From Candidatus Methanophagaceae archaeon (GTDB lineage Archaea; Halobacteriota; Syntropharchaeia; Alkanophagales; Methanospirareceae), in NCBI GenBank assembly GCA_003194435.1, contig PQXC01000004.1, positions 1 to 64,000 on the forward strand: 64,000 nucleotides of DNA. Reading direction: 5' to 3'. Below the pieces are notes generated by a model. It was given only the letters and a program-made list of their open reading frames with translations, did no database searches and was not told the origin of the DNA. Both the position numbers and the translations under genes were made by a program. Positions 36,297-45,163 of the stretch are shown piece after piece. Within the stretch, counting starts at the first letter, position 1. Each line of letters begins with the position of its first letter.

Positions 36297-37235
36297 ATGA
36301 ATAAGAAGACATTTATCCAGGTGCTTATAGGAGCGGGGATACTGGCACTGCTGTTTTATGAAGTGGATATTCACACGGTCGTGGAGGCGATAAGGGGTCT
36401 GAACCTCATTTTATTCGGCTGTGCTGCACTCGCCTATCTCTGCTATAACCTCCTCATGAGCTATCGGCTGTTCTATCTGCTGGGGAAGATAGGCACTCAT
36501 GTCAGTTTCTATCATTCGCTATTCGCGCATCTCGCAGGTATGATTGCATCTGATGTCACACCAGGACGAGCAGGGTTCTTCCTCGTACCCTATTTCTTGA
36601 AGAATCGCGCAAATTGCAGTATATCAGAGGGTATGGCGGCTATACTCGCACCTCAAGGTATAGAGTTCATTCTGAAGGTACTTGGTGGCTTCTCAGGATT
36701 ACTATTCTTCATAGCAGTGATATCCATTGATATAAGCAGGAATATGTTGGTGGCACTGTGCGTGGGTGGCATCATCTTCCTCGGCGCTGGTACTGCCATG
36801 CTATGGGTATTGTGGAGTGGAGAATCGCGTTCATACCAGATATTGAGACGAATCCCGTACATAAAGAGATTCGAGGAAGAGTACACGAAATTAAAGGAGA
36901 AGAGTTTTTCACTGCGCGGGAGTCTCTATGTTATCCTCCTCATATATCTCGTCTGCTGGTTTCTGCTCGCCCTGCAATGGCAGCTAATCGGCTTAGCTCT
37001 TGGTATAACCAAACTGAACTTACTGGCATACTTCCTGCTTCATCCTCTTATCACCATTCTCAGGTTTGTTCCCGTAACTGTCTCTGGTCTGGGCTTGATG
37101 GAAGGTGCAACAGCAGTAATGTTCTTCCTGCTTGGTGTGCCTCATGGCATCTCCATCGGGTTCACCTTCTCTCTACTCGTTAGATTGAATATGATCATAG
37201 TGGACAGCATAGGTCTGCGTGGAGTATTTTCGTAA
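36297..37235 (+). CDS. Flippase-like integral membrane protein (UPF0104/LPG synthase TM family)
   Basis: I start the protein at ATG 36297 (MNKKTFIQVLIGAG), giving 312 residues with about eight membrane helices; the frame is open 132 bases further upstream but that part is antisense to the DsrE-like gene. Family marks are VTPGRAGFFLVPYFLK after the third helix and VPVTVSGLGLMEGATAVMFFLLGVP near the C-terminus, as in the AglD/MprF transmembrane domain family, often linked to lipid-linked sugar or lipid flipping. Substrate unknown. Confidence 0.8.
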   Translation: MNKKTFIQVLIGAGILALLFYEVDIHTVVEAIRGLNLILFGCAALAYLCYNLLMSYRLFYLLGKIGTHVSFYHSLFAHLAGMIASDVTPGRAGFFLVPYFLKNRANCSISEGMAAILAPQGIEFILKVLGGFSGLLFFIAVISIDISRNMLVALCVGGIIFLGAGTAMLWVLWSGESRSYQILRRIPYIKRFEEEYTKLKEKSFSLRGSLYVILLIYLVCWFLLALQWQLIGLALGITKLNLLAYFLLHPLITILRFVPVTVSGLGLMEGATAVMFFLLGVPHGISIGFTFSLLVRLNMIIVDSIGLRGVFS

Positions 37236-37262
37236 CATCGTGATATCGTAATATAACCACAA

Positions 37263-37730
37263 TCAATGCTCATTCTCATTCTTATTCTTCTCTAATTCCG
37301 CGAGCCGAGCATCAAATTCTGCTATCTTCTCCATCACTGAGATTCTCTCCTCGAGTGAGTCCAATCTTGAATCTAAGGACTGGAATCTAAAATCCACAGC
37401 CTCAAATTTGGTTATTAGCTCATTCCTCACACCAGCTATTCGAGCATCTATGGTATCGAACTTGGATAGAGTCTCATTTCTAAGACTCGTTATCTCATTT
37501 CCCAACCCGGTGAGCTCATTCCTCAAACTCTCAAATTCACGCTTTGTATCTTTGCCAAGGCTCTCGATATCGCTCTTCGCCTCCCTACCGAGGCTTTCTA
37601 TCTTATCTCCCACCACTTCTGTACCTGCCCTCTGCTCGAACTCGCTCTCAAGTGCTTTTATGCTGTTATCAATCTCGTTAAGCTTCGGTAGCAGTATCTT
37701 TTCCACCCACTCCGGTATTTTCTTCGACAT
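37263..37730 (-). CDS. Coiled-coil protein
   Basis: A 155-residue protein that is nearly all heptad coiled coil (about 15-150) with repeats such as LRNELTGLGNEITSLRNETL and then FDTIDARIAGVRNELITKF, after a short conserved-looking head, KKIPEWVEKILLPKLNEI. There is no membrane segment. Proteins with the same head occur in related archaea, in my memory, but have no known function. Located between the flippase-like gene (convergent) and a recombinase gene. Confidence 0.6.
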   Translation of the reverse strand: MSKKIPEWVEKILLPKLNEIDNSIKALESEFEQRAGTEVVGDKIESLGREAKSDIESLGKDTKREFESLRNELTGLGNEITSLRNETLSKFDTIDARIAGVRNELITKFEAVDFRFQSLDSRLDSLEERISVMEKIAEFDARLAELEKNKNENEH

Positions 37731-37801
37731 GAGAATATCTATCTCCGCTATTGTTATAAAATTTTCGTTCTTTGTTCTTTGTTCGTTCGTTTATGTTTGT
37801 T

Positions 37802-38380
37802 TTATCTATCATCGTATATCTCCCGATACTTCCTCTCCACATCCTCGGTCGTCACATGCGTATATATCATCGTGGTCTTCAGGTCCACATGCCCGGCTAA
37901 ATACTGCAATCGCGCGATATCAATACCCTTACGCCAGGAATTTGTGATGAAGAAATGGCGGAAAGAATGGCAGGATACATTCTTATCTACACCTGCGAGC
38001 CGTGCGTATTTCTTTGGCAGACGCTGAATCTGGCGATATGAGATGCTCCTGAATACATAATCCTCAGGCTTCATCCGCTCTGTGTATCTCTTCAGCAGTA
38101 CGATGGTTGCATCATCAACCAGTACCTCCCGCCTCACATATTTCCGCTGCTTCAATGAATATACCCATAGCCTCTTGTTCTTGAAGTCAATATCCTTCTT
38201 CTGTATCCCATACTTCCACCTGCCCTCTTCCTTCTTATATACGCCGTATAACTCACCTATACGAATACCCGTACGTGCAAGCAGTCGTAATATCAAATAA
38301 TCACGCTCATTCACGATTGCGGCATCCAGAATTCTATTCAGCTCTTCCTCTGTGAGCGGGTCAGGAGCTCTCTTTGGCAT
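37802..38380 (-). CDS. Minimal tyrosine recombinase (catalytic domain only)
   Basis: The 192-residue protein is just the catalytic domain of the XerC/D-integrase family: R40 (TGIRIGEL), H138-x2-R141 (CHSFRHFF), H164 (LAGHVDLKTTMIYTH) and the nucleophile Y173. The usual N-terminal core-binding (SAM-like) domain is missing, and no truncated start is visible upstream because rpl32e ends 15 bases before. It follows rpl32e on the same strand. It may act in chromosome dimer resolution (archaeal XerA usually has both domains) or be an integron- or element-derived enzyme. Confidence 0.85.
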   Translation of the reverse strand: MPKRAPDPLTEEELNRILDAAIVNERDYLILRLLARTGIRIGELYGVYKKEEGRWKYGIQKKDIDFKNKRLWVYSLKQRKYVRREVLVDDATIVLLKRYTERMKPEDYVFRSISYRQIQRLPKKYARLAGVDKNVSCHSFRHFFITNSWRKGIDIARLQYLAGHVDLKTTMIYTHVTTEDVERKYREIYDDR

Positions 38381-38395
38381 TGTTAACTTTTTACT

Positions 38396-38764
38396 TTACG
38401 TGCTGGGACTGGGATTGAGTACTTTTAGCCCGATAGACGCTGCTTCTGACTCTATTTGCTCCCTCTTCCTGCCACCTACCCCGGATGCTATCCGCACAAC
38501 TACTTCATCAGGCATGAGATTCGCCAGCTCGCGCGGATTGTAAACCAGTACCTCACGAAATCCCGAGGGATGCAAACCCCGCTCCTCTCTCTTTCGCCGG
38601 TAGCCCACCTTCACCCATGCACCTTTCGCAGCTATATGCTCTCTGAGCTTATTATCGAGCCCTCGTGGTCTCCTCCAGCTCTTGCTCAGCTTCTTCTTAC
38701 TCCGCCATCCATATCGTTCGAACTTCGGTTTCCTCTTACGCATGCTCATACTTCTGCTTGTCAT
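38396..38764 (-). CDS. rpl32e: 50S ribosomal protein L32e
   Basis: The 122-residue protein has the archaeal/eukaryotic eL32 pattern: KPKFERYGWRSKKKLSKSWR, RPRGLDNKLRE and VGYRRKREERGLHPSGF. In most archaea the gene sits between L6 and L19e in the spc operon; here it is alone, 16 kb from rpsN-rpsH, with an AT-rich TATA-like string (about 38793-38810, minus strand) upstream. Internal Met codons at residues 6 and 8 may be the start. Confidence 0.95.
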   Translation of the reverse strand: MTSRSMSMRKRKPKFERYGWRSKKKLSKSWRRPRGLDNKLREHIAAKGAWVKVGYRRKREERGLHPSGFREVLVYNPRELANLMPDEVVVRIASGVGGRKREQIESEAASIGLKVLNPSPST

Positions 38765-38924
38765 CGCTTCTTTACTATCCTAATTGCTTCCATGTAAATA
38801 AAATATATATATTCTTCATCCAATTCAACGAGAAAGCATCGAGATCGAGAAGAATATACCAGTTTTTTGTAACGAGCGCGGCACTAATAGGTACAACGTG
38901 AAAAAATGAGAGGAGGAAAGAATA

Positions 38925-39035
38925 ATGGTGAACACACCGGTTGATGAGCTGTTTATTTTATATTTGATGAAAATGAGTGAGAGTGTATTCCAGAGTCGTC
39001 TCAACCCCTGGTTGCATCAATACCAACCTTTGTAG
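38925..39035 (+). CDS. Possible 36-residue micro-protein
   Basis: An ATG at 38925 follows a strong ribosome site, GAGAGGAGGAAAG, and opens a 36-residue frame (VNTPVDELFILYLMKMSES and on). Its 3' end is antisense to the end of the ubiD-like gene. The ribosome site is the only evidence; it could be the broken start of a lost gene. Confidence 0.3.
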   Translation: MVNTPVDELFILYLMKMSESVFQSRLNPWLHQYQPL

Positions 39036-40251
39036 TTACACCATTCATCGAGGACGGGTCGAGTGATGAGCCCCTTACACCCGGTATCATGACTATATCG
39101 TCACTCCAGCGAACCCGTGTCGCTATTGCATATTCCACCTCCTCGGGTTTGAATATGTTTATATCAGAATCAACGACCACAACGAGCTTTAAACTCGGGT
39201 GTGCGGCAAAAGCAGCGATAATCGCATTCTTCGCTTCACCCTCCACCTCCTTCTCTATCTGCACCACCGCATGTAGATAGCAACAACCTCCTTCGGTCAG
39301 TACCACATTCTTCACCCGCGCCACACGCTCCACAGCCCTGTATATCAATGGCTCGTATGGTACACCCATCAACAGTCTGTGTTCAGCACCAGAAGGGACT
39401 ATGGCATGATAAATCGGATTCCTCCTGTGATATATCCTGGTGAGCCTGATTACAGGCTCCTCCCTTATCCTGTCATAAGTACCGGTGATGTCCATAAATG
39501 GACCTTCCTTTGCCCTATCTCTGCTTATATAACCCTCAATTACAATCTCCGCATGTGGGACTGCCACGCCATTATCCAGCCTGAAGAGTTCCACCGGCTT
39601 ATTCATCAATACCGATGCATATTCAAACTCCCTGCACGGTGGTACCCGCGTTGCAGCCGCGAGGAGAATCAGGGGTGCAACACCTATCGCTATCCCCACT
39701 TTTAAGTCCTCACCACGTTCCATCGCCTCTTTATGCATCTTATACAGATGTCGTGGCGGAACGAGCCTCACAGCCAGCCTCTTATCGTCCAGTACCATCA
39801 TACGATGAATGGAGGCATTGCGTATACCATCCAGTTCCGCAACAACCACACCACCGGTGATATATGCACCGCCATCACCATTGAAATATCTCAATATGGG
39901 CAACTTACTCAAATCAGGCTCTTCTATCACCTCCTTCGTCTCTGAATCCTCTATTATCCGCACTTCACCACCTTCACCGCTCTCCGGTAATCCAGCGAGG
40001 AACGGTGCAATATTATAAGGGGTTGTGCCAAGCAAATCAGCCAGCATCTCTCTACTGCACACCGCATTCATTATTACCCTGTGGATGCCATCAACAGCAT
40101 GGAAGAATACAGGCTTATCTTTGTATTTCAGCCCGATAGATGCAGCTTCGTAGCGCGATGATACGCTGTGTTCGAGCTCTATTAGCGCTCCCGACTCCTT
40201 CAACTTCTCTATATATGCCCTCATTTCTTTCAACATCACCTCATACATCAT
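39001..40251 (-). CDS. UbiD-family decarboxylase, probable anhydromevalonate phosphate decarboxylase
   Basis: A 416-residue UbiD-type enzyme, which needs prenylated FMN. Visible family segments are RYFNGDGGAYITGGVVVA, SIHRMMVLDDKRLAVRLVPPRHL, IGVAPLILLAAATRVP, EIVIEGYI, and KLVVVVDSDINIFKPEEVEYA. In archaea with the modified mevalonate pathway, a short UbiD of this type decarboxylates trans-anhydromevalonate phosphate on the way to isopentenyl phosphate. That role is favoured over ubiquinone synthesis, which archaea lack. No prenyltransferase UbiX is nearby. It overlaps rfcL by 4 bases (ATGA). Confidence 0.85.
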   Translation of the reverse strand: MMYEVMLKEMRAYIEKLKESGALIELEHSVSSRYEAASIGLKYKDKPVFFHAVDGIHRVIMNAVCSREMLADLLGTTPYNIAPFLAGLPESGEGGEVRIIEDSETKEVIEEPDLSKLPILRYFNGDGGAYITGGVVVAELDGIRNASIHRMMVLDDKRLAVRLVPPRHLYKMHKEAMERGEDLKVGIAIGVAPLILLAAATRVPPCREFEYASVLMNKPVELFRLDNGVAVPHAEIVIEGYISRDRAKEGPFMDITGTYDRIREEPVIRLTRIYHRRNPIYHAIVPSGAEHRLLMGVPYEPLIYRAVERVARVKNVVLTEGGCCYLHAVVQIEKEVEGEAKNAIIAAFAAHPSLKLVVVVDSDINIFKPEEVEYAIATRVRWSDDIVMIPGVRGSSLDPSSMNGVTTKVGIDATRG

Positions 40252-41753
40252 AAGGACAGGAAATCAGCTAAAGATCTCTGTTTTTGTCTTCTATTCTCTT
40301 CCACCCTCACCTCCTCCTCTTTTTCAGACTTTCCCTGTACTACCTTTTCTCCTCTTTCTACTTTTTCTGACGTTTCAACATTCGCTTCGCTTATCTCTCC
40401 GATATGCTCATGCTTCTCATACCCCCTTCCCTTTGTTATGGAATCCTGGTACACGCGCTTTGCTATTCTGGCATCGCGGGTAAAGAACGCTATTTGTTGT
40501 ATGTCCAGCCGCAGCAACTGCGTTACGGTAACCGCTTTCTGGTGGTTCTTGAAGAAGAACTTCATAAACGGGAGTATATAAAACCTGGCATAGCTCTGTG
40601 GGACTTTGCAGTAGGCACTTATCTTCGCTACTATCTCGTCTATTATCGGTTCATATCTCCTGTTACCATAACCATTGCCACCATTACCATCCCGAACTAC
40701 TCGCTGCCAGGGCGATCTGAAACGAATATGTGGGTAGCGCATGAAAGACACACCACAGACCATCAGGCTGGAAGCATAACGCCAGAATTTGAAGTTCTCA
40801 CGATTGCGTGTCCTGCCTAAAAATATATCCGCTCTGCTGAGGTAATGCAGGGCATGCAATACATCCGCATCTTCCATCCACTCGCTCGGCAGGTTCTCGT
40901 AGATCCAGCTTATACTCTCCTCTGGCGTCTTATCAAGTGAGTATAGTGATGCGATAGCTTCTTGAATGTCCGTCACAGTCACAGTCACGGGTGAGTATAT
41001 CTTCCTCAGAACCTCAAATATGGTCTCATTGGCGTCTCGCTCGCCCGTCACTATATCCGCCTCTTCTATCCATTCATCACCTGATGATATAGGGAGAGAG
41101 AGTGAAAGTGCCTGTAAGTCGTTAATCGCTGACCTCAAATCACCATTCGCATTCCTTGCCAGAATATGCAATACCGTATCTTCCACATTTATTCCCTCCC
41201 TGATGCATATTTTGCGAAGCACACGGTAAATTCGTTCTGGTCTCAGCCTTTGAAACCGAATCACTCTGCAATTTCGCTGTAATGCTTTACTCATCCTGTA
41301 TAAATCATTTGCAATCAGGATAACAGGCTGTGAACTCCTCTTTACTATCTCTGTTATCGCTCTTGTTCCTCCACGGTCTTCCTTACCATGCAGGTTGTCC
41401 GCTTCGTCCAGGATGATCAGTCGCGTCCTTCTGCTGAACGTGTTACTCCGGGAAGCATGACCCACTATGCTCTTTATCACTCCTTCATTCCTCTGGTCTG
41501 AAGCATTCAGCTCTATAACCTCCCAGCCCATATCGGATGCGAGCGCATAAGCTGCTGAGGTCTTACCACAACCAGGTGGTCCATGGAGTATAGCTGCTCT
41601 CTTCGCTTTTCCACTGCCTGCACCGATATTAATAGCCTCCGCCCAGGCTCGCAACTCGGCTATCGCCTTATCATTGCCCACAACTTCACTCAACTTCGCT
41701 GGTCTGTACTTCTCAGTCCACTCCTCACCGCTACTTATTTGGGTCACTCTCAC
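40248..41753 (-). CDS. rfcL: Replication factor C large subunit
   Basis: Archaeal RfcL, 501 residues, loads the PCNA clamp with RfcS. It starts EEWTEKYRPAKLSEVVGN, with Walker A HGPPGCGKTSAAYALA, Walker B RLIILDEADNLHG and a sensor-like QRNCRVIRFQRLRPERI. The C-terminus ends in a PIP-box-like KQRSLADFLSL, which binds PCNA. Loops carry a VTVTVT repeat and a Gly/Asn insert (GNGGNGYGN). Overlaps both neighbours by 4 bases, so translation of the ABC ATPase, rfcL and ubiD genes is coupled. Confidence 0.96.
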   Translation of the reverse strand: MRVTQISSGEEWTEKYRPAKLSEVVGNDKAIAELRAWAEAINIGAGSGKAKRAAILHGPPGCGKTSAAYALASDMGWEVIELNASDQRNEGVIKSIVGHASRSNTFSRRTRLIILDEADNLHGKEDRGGTRAITEIVKRSSQPVILIANDLYRMSKALQRNCRVIRFQRLRPERIYRVLRKICIREGINVEDTVLHILARNANGDLRSAINDLQALSLSLPISSGDEWIEEADIVTGERDANETIFEVLRKIYSPVTVTVTDIQEAIASLYSLDKTPEESISWIYENLPSEWMEDADVLHALHYLSRADIFLGRTRNRENFKFWRYASSLMVCGVSFMRYPHIRFRSPWQRVVRDGNGGNGYGNRRYEPIIDEIVAKISAYCKVPQSYARFYILPFMKFFFKNHQKAVTVTQLLRLDIQQIAFFTRDARIAKRVYQDSITKGRGYEKHEHIGEISEANVETSEKVERGEKVVQGKSEKEEEVRVEENRRQKQRSLADFLSL

Positions 41754-42706
41754 TCTTCCCTTATCCCTCTCCCTGTGAAATGCAGAAATACATCCTCCAG
41801 GCTTGGCTTCCTCAAATTCACCGCTCTTATCTCTATCCCCTCATCTGCTGCAAGCTCCATAATCGCAGGTATTCTAAAATCCGCTCGCTCCATCTTCAAT
41901 ATCACATAGTTGTGATACACATTTATATCACGAATGAAATCGAGCTTCTTGAACACCTCTATATTATCAATATCATCGGGATTGTTCAGCTCCAGACTAA
42001 CCAGATCTGAGCCTATCAAATTCTTCAGATTCTTCGGTCTATCAAGAGCGATTATCTTCCCATGGTCCATGATTCCCACGCGATCACAGAGATAATCCGC
42101 TTCTTCCATATAATGCGTGGTCAATACAATCGTTACACCCTCTTCTCTGTTCAACTCCCTTATATAATTCCATATCATCCTCCTTGTGTACGTATCCAAA
42201 CCCAGGGTAGGCTCATCCAGGAACAGGATTTCGGGATGATGCATAAACCCCCTCGCAAGTTCCAGACGGCGCTTCATGCCACCTGAGTACTTATCCACGA
42301 GCAAATCAGCCTTATCTTCCAGCTCAACGAGCTTTAAAACCTCCTCTAACCGTTCCTCACGCTCCTTTCGCTTCATGCCATACATCCTCGCATGAAAATC
42401 CAGGTTCTCCCTGCCTGTTAATCGCCGGTCAAGAGCGGGTTCTTGAAATACGACCCCTACACACGCTCTTACATTATCCCTATACCTGGTGACATCAAAC
42501 CCTGCGACCCTTGCAACTCCGGTGGTGGGTTTCAGTAGCGTAGTCAATATCTTTATCAGGGTTGTCTTACCCGAGCCGTTAGGTCCAAGCATGCCAAATA
42601 TCTCACCGTTTTCCACATTGAAAGATATGTGGTCAAGAGCAACGATAGCACCACCCCTGTTATTAAATCGCTTTGTTAAATTCTCCACTTCTATCGCTTT
42701 CATCAC
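41750..42706 (-). CDS. ABC transporter ATP-binding protein (DrrA/CcmA-like), no permease beside it
   Basis: A 318-residue ABC ATPase with Walker A GMLGPNGSGKTTLIK, Q-loop VVFQEPALD, signature YSGGMKRRLELARG, Walker B LFLDEPTLGLD and H-loop LTTHYME. The C-terminal 80 residues resemble the DrrA type, which pairs with an ABC-2 permease for export. No permease is adjacent: it lies between pheT (18 bases) and rfcL (ATGA overlap). The permease is either elsewhere or was lost. Confidence 0.92.
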   Translation of the reverse strand: MMKAIEVENLTKRFNNRGGAIVALDHISFNVENGEIFGMLGPNGSGKTTLIKILTTLLKPTTGVARVAGFDVTRYRDNVRACVGVVFQEPALDRRLTGRENLDFHARMYGMKRKEREERLEEVLKLVELEDKADLLVDKYSGGMKRRLELARGFMHHPEILFLDEPTLGLDTYTRRMIWNYIRELNREEGVTIVLTTHYMEEADYLCDRVGIMDHGKIIALDRPKNLKNLIGSDLVSLELNNPDDIDNIEVFKKLDFIRDINVYHNYVILKMERADFRIPAIMELAADEGIEIRAVNLRKPSLEDVFLHFTGRGIREE

Positions 42707-42724
42707 TGGCTCCTCTTTTCTTTA

Positions 42725-44395
42725 TTAGCTAACATCCAGTTCAAAACCCACAACCGGGTAGTCCAGCCCGAAATTGAGAAGCACCTGTGGATGTATCTCG
42801 CCAAATACGCCCCTCTTCTCGCTATTTATTATTATATCCGCCCGCCTGCCTGCCAGGAATGCGTCATCAGCAGACTCCACCACCTCTACTTTTGACTCTA
42901 CTCCCCCATCCCCATCTCCATAGTCATAACCCAGCTCCTTCAGTACCGCATCCACTACCGACTTAACCTCCGCGAAGTTGGCAGTTGCATGTATAGATAG
43001 AGAAGCAAGATGCTCTCGCTCCTCAAAGTCCTTTGCACTAATTACAGGACCAACCTCGAAGATACGTTGTGGCATGTCCCGATGCTTATTAGATGCAAGG
43101 ATTTCGAGCAAATTCGGTAATATCGAGCATCGTAACATTGTATACTCGCTACTGATAGGTGATGCGACTTTTACAGCACCGGATTCCTCGTCCTCTGCTC
43201 GCTGCATCAGTTCAAACTGCTTCCTCGCTGAGGTCAATATGAAAGTAATCACCTCAAAATAGCCTAATCCGGTCATAATCTCTCTTATTATGCTCTTACG
43301 CTCCTCTACTGGATGCTCCTCGCCTATAACTGAACCCGAGGTCGTGGGATTCTCTGGCTTTATCCTGTTATAACCATAGCCAATGGCTATATCCTCAATT
43401 ATGTCCCTGGTATGGATTATATCGTACCGATAGGCAGGTATCATCAATTCTATCTTGCCGCCTGGAACGACCTTTGCATCAAGCCCCATACGCTCACAGC
43501 AGCGTTTGCATTCTTGCTCCCCCAGTTCGATACCAATAAGCGAGTTGACATCGTCCATTGATATTACCATCTTCTTGGGCTCTAAATGCGGAGTTTCTTT
43601 ATCTCCATCCGGGTAGTGTATCAATACCGATTGGATTCGCCCACCGCGTTCAACGAGTGCAGAAGCTACGATATTAAGGGCGATTGTGACGTTCATATCC
43701 ATGCCGGTAACATCTATGAACAGGTCAGTTGTGGATTCAGTCACCCTTGTCAGCTCGGCATTGATAATAGGGGGGAAAGAGAGTGTATTACCTGTGGAGT
43801 CAAGAATCAATGGATATTTAGCCCTGCCTTTGAGAATATGACCGTATGCAACACCTTTTGGATGCCGTGCTAAGATCTCTGACAGGCTCATCTCTTCTTC
43901 ATAATCAAGAGGTATAAAAGCGAATCCAGGCTCTACTGCGAGATATTTAAATGGTGGTTTCACTTTTTTGAGGTCATGCAAGCCTATCGCAATCTTCGCT
44001 CTATTTCGACCTATTCCACGATGCAAATGCTCTTGAAGCTGCATCAACGATTCTATTGCATTTGAATTGAGATGAACACCCTTCGCAACACCACAAGCTA
44101 TGTAGGGTCGAACTGCCCCCACGGAAGGGTCCACAACCATCTCGATGCCTGACTTCTCCACCTCGTAATGCACCAGTCCGGGCTCAACCTCCAGAAATTG
44201 CCTTAACGCCCGAGCGACACCCTCCACACTGAATAAATCCGGGCGGTTAGGGAAGAACTCCACATCCATATACTCCGATTCTACACGTTCTACATCGGCA
44301 GGCATCAGCGGCATTTGCTCTTTTATCCGCTCGATGCTTGTTCCTGTTAAGCTCTCCAGATCACTGTAAGGCAATCTTATTACGGGCATCTTCAC
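42725..44395 (-). CDS. pheT: Phenylalanyl-tRNA synthetase beta subunit
   Basis: Archaeal/eukaryotic-type PheT of 556 residues. It begins PVIRLPYSDLESLTGTSIER, has EYMDVEFFPNRPDLFSVEGVARALR, the B5 domain near 270-340 and DIIEDIAIGYGYNRIKP, and ends in the catalytic-like core RIFEVGPVI and FGEIHPQVLLNFGLDYPV. It needs PheS, which is not in this window. Between an APS-kinase-like gene and an ABC ATPase gene on the same strand. Confidence 0.96.
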   Translation of the reverse strand: MKMPVIRLPYSDLESLTGTSIERIKEQMPLMPADVERVESEYMDVEFFPNRPDLFSVEGVARALRQFLEVEPGLVHYEVEKSGIEMVVDPSVGAVRPYIACGVAKGVHLNSNAIESLMQLQEHLHRGIGRNRAKIAIGLHDLKKVKPPFKYLAVEPGFAFIPLDYEEEMSLSEILARHPKGVAYGHILKGRAKYPLILDSTGNTLSFPPIINAELTRVTESTTDLFIDVTGMDMNVTIALNIVASALVERGGRIQSVLIHYPDGDKETPHLEPKKMVISMDDVNSLIGIELGEQECKRCCERMGLDAKVVPGGKIELMIPAYRYDIIHTRDIIEDIAIGYGYNRIKPENPTTSGSVIGEEHPVEERKSIIREIMTGLGYFEVITFILTSARKQFELMQRAEDEESGAVKVASPISSEYTMLRCSILPNLLEILASNKHRDMPQRIFEVGPVISAKDFEEREHLASLSIHATANFAEVKSVVDAVLKELGYDYGDGDGGVESKVEVVESADDAFLAGRRADIIINSEKRGVFGEIHPQVLLNFGLDYPVVGFELDVS

Positions 44396-44436
44396 TATAA
44401 ATAGATATAAAATAGATGCGTATTAAAATTAAAAAC

Positions 44437-44985
44437 TTACAACCAGCCTTTTTCCACTATGAACTCTTTTACTTTGGCTGCACACTCTTCCACTGACATC
44501 CTCTCTGTATCCACAATGACTTCAGGATTCAGAGGCTCTTCATACGGTACATTTACACCCGGCACGGGCGCTCCCTCGTCCACTGCCTTCTTATAGATGA
44601 AGGTAGGAGCATGTACCGCTATCCTGGCATGTTCACGCTTCATGCATGCCTCCAGAGAGCACTTCACATACACCTCTGCGAAGTTAGGGATGCTCTCACG
44701 AGCTCTCGCACGGTACCTCCTCCTGTTCGCCGTAGCATCTATTATCACTGGCTTACCACACTCGATCACGAGCAACTTCGCCATATAAACCAGAGAAGCA
44801 TATACAATCTCCCGCTCTTCCTCCGTATACGATGGCACAGGCGTTATAAATCGCCTTATCTCATCGAGCTCAAGCACCTTCACGTCTACGTCTATGTCTA
44901 TGTCGCCCAGTGTATCGTGCAATTTCTGTGCTATTGTGGTCTTACCACTGCCCGGTAAACCTGTTATCCATATCGCCCAGCTCAT
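44437..44985 (-). CDS. cysC: Adenylylsulfate kinase-like protein
   Basis: A 182-residue P-loop kinase. Walker A is ITGLPGSGKTTIAQKL; ELDEIRRFITP and VIIDATANRRRYRARAR match the APS kinase family, and YVKCSLEACMKREHARIAVH follows the expected order. APS kinases make PAPS from adenylyl sulfate and ATP. In archaea homologues occur without full sulfate assimilation, so a different small-molecule kinase role is possible. A Asp/Ile/Val dipeptide insert (DIDIDVDVK) lies near residue 28. It starts 19 bases after tRNA-Arg(GCG). Confidence 0.82.
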   Translation of the reverse strand: MSWAIWITGLPGSGKTTIAQKLHDTLGDIDIDVDVKVLELDEIRRFITPVPSYTEEEREIVYASLVYMAKLLVIECGKPVIIDATANRRRYRARARESIPNFAEVYVKCSLEACMKREHARIAVHAPTFIYKKAVDEGAPVPGVNVPYEEPLNPEVIVDTERMSVEECAAKVKEFIVEKGWL

Positions 44986-45004
44986 CTTGATGCTTGATAC
45001 CTGA

Positions 45005-45076
45005 TGCCCCAGCCGGGAATCGAACCCGGATCATGGGCTCCGCAGGCCCACGGGATATCCATTACCACACTGGGGC
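45005..45076 (-). tRNA. tRNA-Arg (anticodon GCG)
   Basis: A 72-base gene on the minus strand: acceptor GCCCCAG with CTGGGGC (seven Watson-Crick pairs), anticodon stem TGGGC/GCCCA with loop CTGCGGA (anticodon GCG, reads CGC/CGU), and T-arm CCGGG-TTCGATT-CCCGG. Discriminator A; CCA not encoded. First unit of the minus-strand run leading to ubiD. Confidence 0.96.
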
Positions 45077-45163
45077 TGAGCTGATAATAAATAGAAAGAT
45101 AAAGATATTATTCATGTTCATGATATTATCAGGCTATCAGAGAAGGGTAGGAGATGAGTTAAT

